Assembly: GCA_030612095.1 (NCBI GenBank) | Contig: JAUWOO010000060.1 | Span: forward strand, 1-10,237 | Direction: 5' to 3' | Length of the DNA stretch: 10,237 nucleotides | Source: Thermoplasmatota archaeon | GTDB taxonomy: Archaea; Thermoplasmatota; E2; DHVEG-1 | Shown: in pieces, positions 7,613-10,237 of the stretch | How positions within the stretch are numbered: the stretch's first letter is position 1 | Layout of the letters: each line of letters opens with the position of its first letter | Translations under genes and position numbers: made by a program | The notes under the pieces: model-generated | Database searches by the model: none | Seen by the model: only the letters and a program-made list of their open reading frames with translations | Told to the model about the DNA's origin: nothing

Positions 7613-7930
7613 TTATTCCCCCTTTTCTATCTCCATTATGATCATATCTACAGCTTTCGAGATGTTGTCATCTGCTGTCTCTTGGATCATAGAAATTTCC
7701 TTCTTACCATTGCCTCTGATTTTGCCAATATCTGCGCTAGCAGCAACTTCTGCCTTTTCGCAAAGTTCCTTATATTTTTTTTGAGCAGATTGTATGATGT
7801 TTTGTCTTTCTTTTTCAGCATCTTTTTTTGCCTTTTCAACAATCTTTTCAGCATCTTTTTTTGCTGATTCTATGGAGTGAATAGCATTTTTCTCTGCTTC
7901 TTTGATATCTTTAATAGAATTTGATGCCAT
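7613..7930 (-). CDS. ahaH: A-type ATP synthase subunit H (peripheral stalk)
   Basis: Subunit H (V-ATPase G homologue) forms the outer stalk as a coiled coil with E. The 105 residues are almost wholly Lys/Glu/Ala/Ile-rich helix with no globular domain. The sequence shows 11-residue periodicity, for example AKKDAEK at about 23-29 and again at 34-40, expected for the right-handed coiled coil of E/H stalks. ATG at 7930 starts MASNSIKDIKEAEKNA. A GGGT-like site lies a few bases upstream inside a small palindrome. This is the first ATP synthase gene, 45 bases after aIF5B and six bases before ahaI. Identification rests on composition, length and position, since H has little sequence signature. Confidence 0.9.
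   Translation of the reverse strand: MASNSIKDIKEAEKNAIHSIESAKKDAEKIVEKAKKDAEKERQNIIQSAQKKYKELCEKAEVAASADIGKIRGNGKKEISMIQETADDNISKAVDMIIMEIEKGE
7812..7864 (-). repeat. Two 20-base direct repeats inside ahaH, 33 bases apart
   Basis: The segments 7812-7831 and 7845-7864 are identical over 20 bases and sit 33 bases (11 codons) apart. They encode the repeated AKKDAEK core. The spacing keeps the frame and equals one hendecad of the coiled coil, so this looks like an internal duplication, or conserved codon choice, within the stalk helix. Confidence 0.8.
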
Positions 7931-7931
7931 T

Positions 7932-7945
7932 TAATACCCGTATTA
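7932..7945 (-). promoter_or_regulatory. Small palindrome just before the ahaH start
   Basis: TAATAC-CC-GTATTA is an inverted repeat with six-base arms, lying 1-15 bases before the ahaH ATG and including its weak ribosome-binding sequence. A TATA-like element (CTAATAAAA on the minus strand, about 7963-7971) lies further upstream at the aIF5B end. Together they could allow separate control of the ATP synthase genes, but both are short and AT-rich and may be chance. Confidence 0.25.
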
Positions 7946-7975
7946 AAAAGATGCTTATTAGGGTTTTTATTAGAT

Positions 7976-9739
7976 TTACATGCCCCAAAATTTGTCGGTC
8001 TTTCTTTTTATCTCAAAAATTTTATTTAGAACATCTTTTTCATCAATATTTAGAACGTTCATATCTCGAATTTTTTTCGCATCGCTCCCAGGAATATCAG
8101 TATAGAAAATATCTTCTCCCTTGATCTGTCTTCCAACAGTTACTCCTTCTATTGATATAGCCACTTCTTGCCCTTGTATGGCTTCCTCAACTGGTTTATT
8201 TTCAGATTGCATGCCCTTAATCGTGCCTATTATTTTTCCATCAGCCTTCATCAGTTTTGTCCCATTTTTTATCCTACCGGCCAGTACTCGCACCCCTATA
8301 ACTGCAGGGTGGCTAACTCTGAAAACGTATTCAGGTAGGAATTTAATCATACTGGGATGTATGTATTCCTGTCTTCTTTCTCTTTCAATCTCTGCTTTCT
8401 TCTTTTCTATCCATTCATCATAATTTTCCATTATTGTATAGATAACGTCTTCATTGAAAACAGTGGTATCAGTACTTGCAAGTTCATCCTTTGCCTCGGG
8501 AAGTATTTTTATGTTAAAAGCGAAGATGAGTTTATTAAGTGGATCTGTTGTTGCAGCAGCCTCTATAATATCTCTCTTTGAAACATTACCAATTTCTGCC
8601 TTCCTTATATTGATACCCTTATCTCTTGATTCTTTAATGAGTGCCTCAAGCGACCCTATTGTATCAGCCTTAATCATGATTCCTTGTTCATCTAATTCGA
8701 AATCTATTTTTGTTTGACTCTTTATTTCTTCAATGAGTTCTTCAAGATTATTCTTGATCACCCTTATCGGTGCTCCAGGAACTACATTTTCCAGATTGGG
8801 TGAAGAAATCTTAATACCACACGCAGCATGAACCTCCTTAACGATATCAAAACGTTCTCTTGGATCACGTATTTCATCGAGTGGTTTTGGTTTAAGAAGG
8901 GCTTTTATGCCGGTTACAACGGGTTCACTTTTTGTACCGATTACAATTTTGTCGTTGCTTGCTATTGTTCCATTATAAATGATAGCATCAATAGTCGTGC
9001 CAAGTCCCACTTCTTCTTTTACCTCTAGGACACTTCCTTTACCTGGACCGCTTTCTATGTGCAGTTGTTCCTCCAGAAACCGCTGTGCCAGCCCAACAAG
9101 AGTCATGAGAAGTTCTGGTATTCCTTCACCCTTCTTCGCAGATATTGGTACAATTGCCACGGTTTTTCTGAAATCAGCAATATTGAAATAAAGATCGGCC
9201 TGTAACTTGTTTTCAAAAAGTGTTCCGATCATATCATATATCTTTTCTTCAAATATGGTTTTGACGATAGGGCGTTGTTTCTCTATCCTTATTTTTGCTA
9301 TATTATCGATTGTTTGCCATCCTGAAATTGCATCTATTTTATTTGCAGCAACTATAAATGGTGTTTTGTATTGTTTTAAAATGTTTATTGACTCATATGT
9401 TTGGGGTTTAAATCCGTCATTTATATCGACGATTACCACCGCTAAATCTGCCAGTGAGCCCCCTCGCGTTCTTAGTGTTGTAAATGCATGGTGTCCTGGC
9501 GTATCAATGAACAATAACCCCGGCAATGTGAATTTTTTTCCTTTCAGTAGATCTCCGCAAATATTATGGATTACATCAATGGGCACTTCTGTTGCACCTA
9601 TATGTTGAGTTATTGCCCCTGATTCTCTTGCCGCAACAGTAGAACCTCTAATAAAATCTAAAAATGATGTTTTTCCGTGGTCGACGTGACCTAGTACGCT
9701 TACTATTGGTTGTCTGACGTATTTTAAGGGGGTTGCCAT
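7976..9739 (-). CDS. infB: Archaeal translation initiation factor aIF5B (IF-2 family GTPase)
   Basis: GTPase that promotes ribosomal subunit joining and initiator tRNA placement; it is the homologue of eukaryotic eIF5B and bacterial IF2. The 587 residues match archaeal length, lacking the long N-terminal extension of eukaryotic and bacterial forms. G motifs: GHVDHGKT (17-24), switch I GAITQHIGAT (41-50), DTPGH (79-83), NKID (133-136) and SAK (200-202). Then come the beta-barrel domain II (about 230-350), domain III, and a domain IV barrel with a helical end (KRKTDKFWGM). I start at ATG 9739, giving MATPLKYVRQPIVSVLGHVDHGKT, because GGGTGA ends five bases upstream. The in-frame GTG at 9748 lies inside that motif. 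No intein is present. It reads into ahaH after 45 bases, on the same strand, so it may share the transcript. Confidence 0.97.
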   Translation of the reverse strand: MATPLKYVRQPIVSVLGHVDHGKTSFLDFIRGSTVAARESGAITQHIGATEVPIDVIHNICGDLLKGKKFTLPGLLFIDTPGHHAFTTLRTRGGSLADLAVVIVDINDGFKPQTYESINILKQYKTPFIVAANKIDAISGWQTIDNIAKIRIEKQRPIVKTIFEEKIYDMIGTLFENKLQADLYFNIADFRKTVAIVPISAKKGEGIPELLMTLVGLAQRFLEEQLHIESGPGKGSVLEVKEEVGLGTTIDAIIYNGTIASNDKIVIGTKSEPVVTGIKALLKPKPLDEIRDPRERFDIVKEVHAACGIKISSPNLENVVPGAPIRVIKNNLEELIEEIKSQTKIDFELDEQGIMIKADTIGSLEALIKESRDKGINIRKAEIGNVSKRDIIEAAATTDPLNKLIFAFNIKILPEAKDELASTDTTVFNEDVIYTIMENYDEWIEKKKAEIERERRQEYIHPSMIKFLPEYVFRVSHPAVIGVRVLAGRIKNGTKLMKADGKIIGTIKGMQSENKPVEEAIQGQEVAISIEGVTVGRQIKGEDIFYTDIPGSDAKKIRDMNVLNIDEKDVLNKIFEIKRKTDKFWGM

Positions 9740-9744
9740 ATTAT

Positions 9745-9750
9745 TCACCC
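9745..9750 (-). promoter_or_regulatory. Ribosome-binding site that decides the aIF5B start
   Basis: GGGTGA on the minus strand matches the archaeal anti-Shine-Dalgarno and sits five bases before ATG 9739. The GTG that would give a form three residues longer is the middle of this motif, and its own upstream sequence lacks a ribosome-binding site. Confidence 0.7.
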
Positions 9751-9798
9751 GAGCGTTGTTAATATAGCTCCCTTTTTAATCTTTGTCGATGTGGTGCC

Positions 9799-9969
9799 TT
9801 AGTGGTTATTCCTGTTTCTTTTTTTGTTATACTTTATCGGATGAAACTTTAAAGAATTAGATAATCCAGAGTCGCAAAGTTCATAATCGAGTCTAGTGAT
9901 TAAATCTATAGATATTGCTCTCTCTTTTGCAGAATACAATATATCCCAATTTGCTTTTCTGTTCGGCAT
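9799..9969 (-). CDS. Possible small unknown protein, 56 residues, upstream of aIF5B
   Basis: ATG at 9969 opens a frame of 56 codons ending in TAA, 59 bases before the aIF5B start and on the same strand. I do not recognise the product. It begins MPNRKANWDILYSAKERA, is basic at both ends (the tail is KKRNRNNH), has one Cys and no membrane segment or clear motif. For it: a good TATA-like box about 40 bases upstream and same-direction placement. Against it: no ribosome-binding site before the ATG, short length, and AT-rich DNA where frames of this size arise by chance. It could also be a degraded end of an older gene. Confidence 0.3.
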   Translation of the reverse strand: MPNRKANWDILYSAKERAISIDLITRLDYELCDSGLSNSLKFHPIKYNKKRNRNNH

Positions 9970-9990
9970 ATTCAGAGTTACTAGTGATTA
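9893..9990. repeat. Direct repeat CTAGTGATTA, two copies
   Basis: Identical 10-base copies at 9893-9902 and 9981-9990, each preceded by GAGT (directly in the first, two bases further off in the second). The 88-base spacing is not a multiple of three. The role is unknown; it could be a remnant of a duplication, or of a mobile element given the fragment at the right edge. Confidence 0.5.
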
Positions 9991-10010
9991 TAGTACTATT
10001 AACCCCCCGT

Positions 10011-10018
10011 ATTTTATA
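10011..10018 (-). promoter_or_regulatory. TATA-like promoter element reading toward aIF5B
   Basis: The minus strand reads TATAAAAT, a good archaeal TATA box. A start of transcription about 25 bases downstream would fall near 9990, inside or beside the palindrome ATAGTACTAT (9990-9999), a placement typical of archaeal operators. It could drive the small reading frame at 9969 and run on into aIF5B and the ATP synthase genes. There is no strong purine-rich BRE next to it, so this stays tentative. Confidence 0.4.
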
Positions 10019-10101
10019 TCTCCACGTCATCATTTTCCGTTCCTCCAATTTTAGATAGTGACACGTCTTCTAGTTTATATTCATAAAAATGGGGTGATTA
10101 A

Positions 10102-10237
10102 AAGTACTGGCTTGTAGAGTCAAAAGCATCCAATAAGAACTTTGAGAAAGAAAAGGTTCGAGTAACTCATCCTTTTCACCCTCTCTATAACCAAGAATTC
10201 GAGATCATAGAGTGCCGTTACGGGTGGAAAGAAGAGA
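10102..10237 (+). pseudogene. DUF5372-like fragment, cut by the window edge, no start codon
   Basis: The plus strand is open from 10102 (after TAA at 10099-10101) to the edge. From 10156 it encodes VRVTHPFHPLYNQEF and then EIIECRYGW. The pattern RVTHPFHPLxxxEFE followed by RxxW is, from memory, the N-terminal signature of DUF5372, a small family of unknown function often found beside transposase or recombinase genes. The open stretch has no ATG, GTG or TTG. GGGGTGAT at 10091-10098 would be a good ribosome-binding site for a start at 10102, where the codon is AAG, one change from ATG. That suggests a decayed gene or an upstream frameshift. It is the only hint of mobile DNA here, and it lies on the opposite strand to the operon. 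Confidence 0.5.

Larger units (their letters stand above)
9750..10101. other. Flank upstream of aIF5B without a recognised gene
   Basis: About 350 AT-rich bases. They hold an unrecognised 56-codon minus-strand reading frame, a TATA-like box, a 10-base direct repeat and a 10-base palindrome ATAGTACTAT (9990-9999). I find no tRNA or rRNA, and no full coding region on either strand. A second weak TATA-like element, AAAGTATAA on the minus strand (9827-9835), about 90 bases before the aIF5B ATG, could be that gene's own promoter. Confidence 0.6.

Noticed and set aside
433..9608. Plus-strand reading frames of 60-133 codons across the operon
   Set aside because: All lie antisense to well-identified genes, have Ser/Cys/Phe-rich composition typical of shadow frames, and match no family I know.
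9789..9860. Plus-strand ATG frame of 23 codons
   Set aside because: Too short, Phe/Cys-rich, no ribosome-binding site.
10150..10175. tRNA T-arm-like string GGTTCGAGTAACTC
   Set aside because: The flanking bases do not form the five-base stem, and there is no acceptor or anticodon arm; it lies in the DUF5372-like frame.
1..10237. CRISPR array, defence system or intact insertion sequence
   Set aside because: No regularly spaced repeats, no terminal inverted repeats, no transposase or nuclease motifs; the coding content is core metabolism and translation.

Overview
The window is archaeal. Nearly all of it is one minus-strand block holding eight consecutive subunit genes of an A1AO (A-type) ATP synthase, preceded by the gene for archaeal translation initiation factor aIF5B. 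Base composition is fairly AT-rich. Ribosome-binding sites of the GGAG/GGTGA type, TTG starts and overlapping gene ends fit a euryarchaeon. I cannot fix the order. The rotor gene is of the duplicated, single-carboxylate type known from Thermococcales and V-ATPases, not the short c subunit of Methanosarcina, although the gene order H-I-K-E-C-F-A-B matches the Methanosarcina-type operon.

Layout, in transcription order (right to left): aIF5B (9739-7976), a 45-base gap, then ahaH (peripheral stalk), ahaI (membrane stator), ahaK (rotor ring), ahaE (peripheral stalk), ahaC and ahaF (central stalk), ahaA (catalytic) and ahaB (non-catalytic). ahaB runs off the left edge; ahaD probably lies beyond. 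Gaps between the ATP synthase genes are 2-24 bases, or an overlap, so they are almost certainly one transcript. I and K form the ion-conducting AO motor, E and H the outer stalk, C and F (with unseen D) the rotating shaft, and A and B the catalytic head.

The main anomaly is in ahaB. Codon 328, a glycine in the family motif GYITEGQIVL, is TGA. The same frame then continues open, with recognisable B-subunit sequence, for 59 more codons to the window edge. ahaC ends in TGA in the same operon, which argues against general reassignment of UGA. A sequencing error, a fresh nonsense mutation or local readthrough are the realistic explanations.

The right end (9740-10237) is not part of the operon core. 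It holds a TATA-like promoter, an unrecognised 56-codon minus-strand reading frame, a 10-base direct repeat, and at the edge a plus-strand fragment resembling the small DUF5372 family, without a usable start codon. Apart from the UGA, the rotor chemistry and this right flank, the region is a conventional housekeeping operon. I found no defence system, CRISPR array, RNA gene or intact mobile element.
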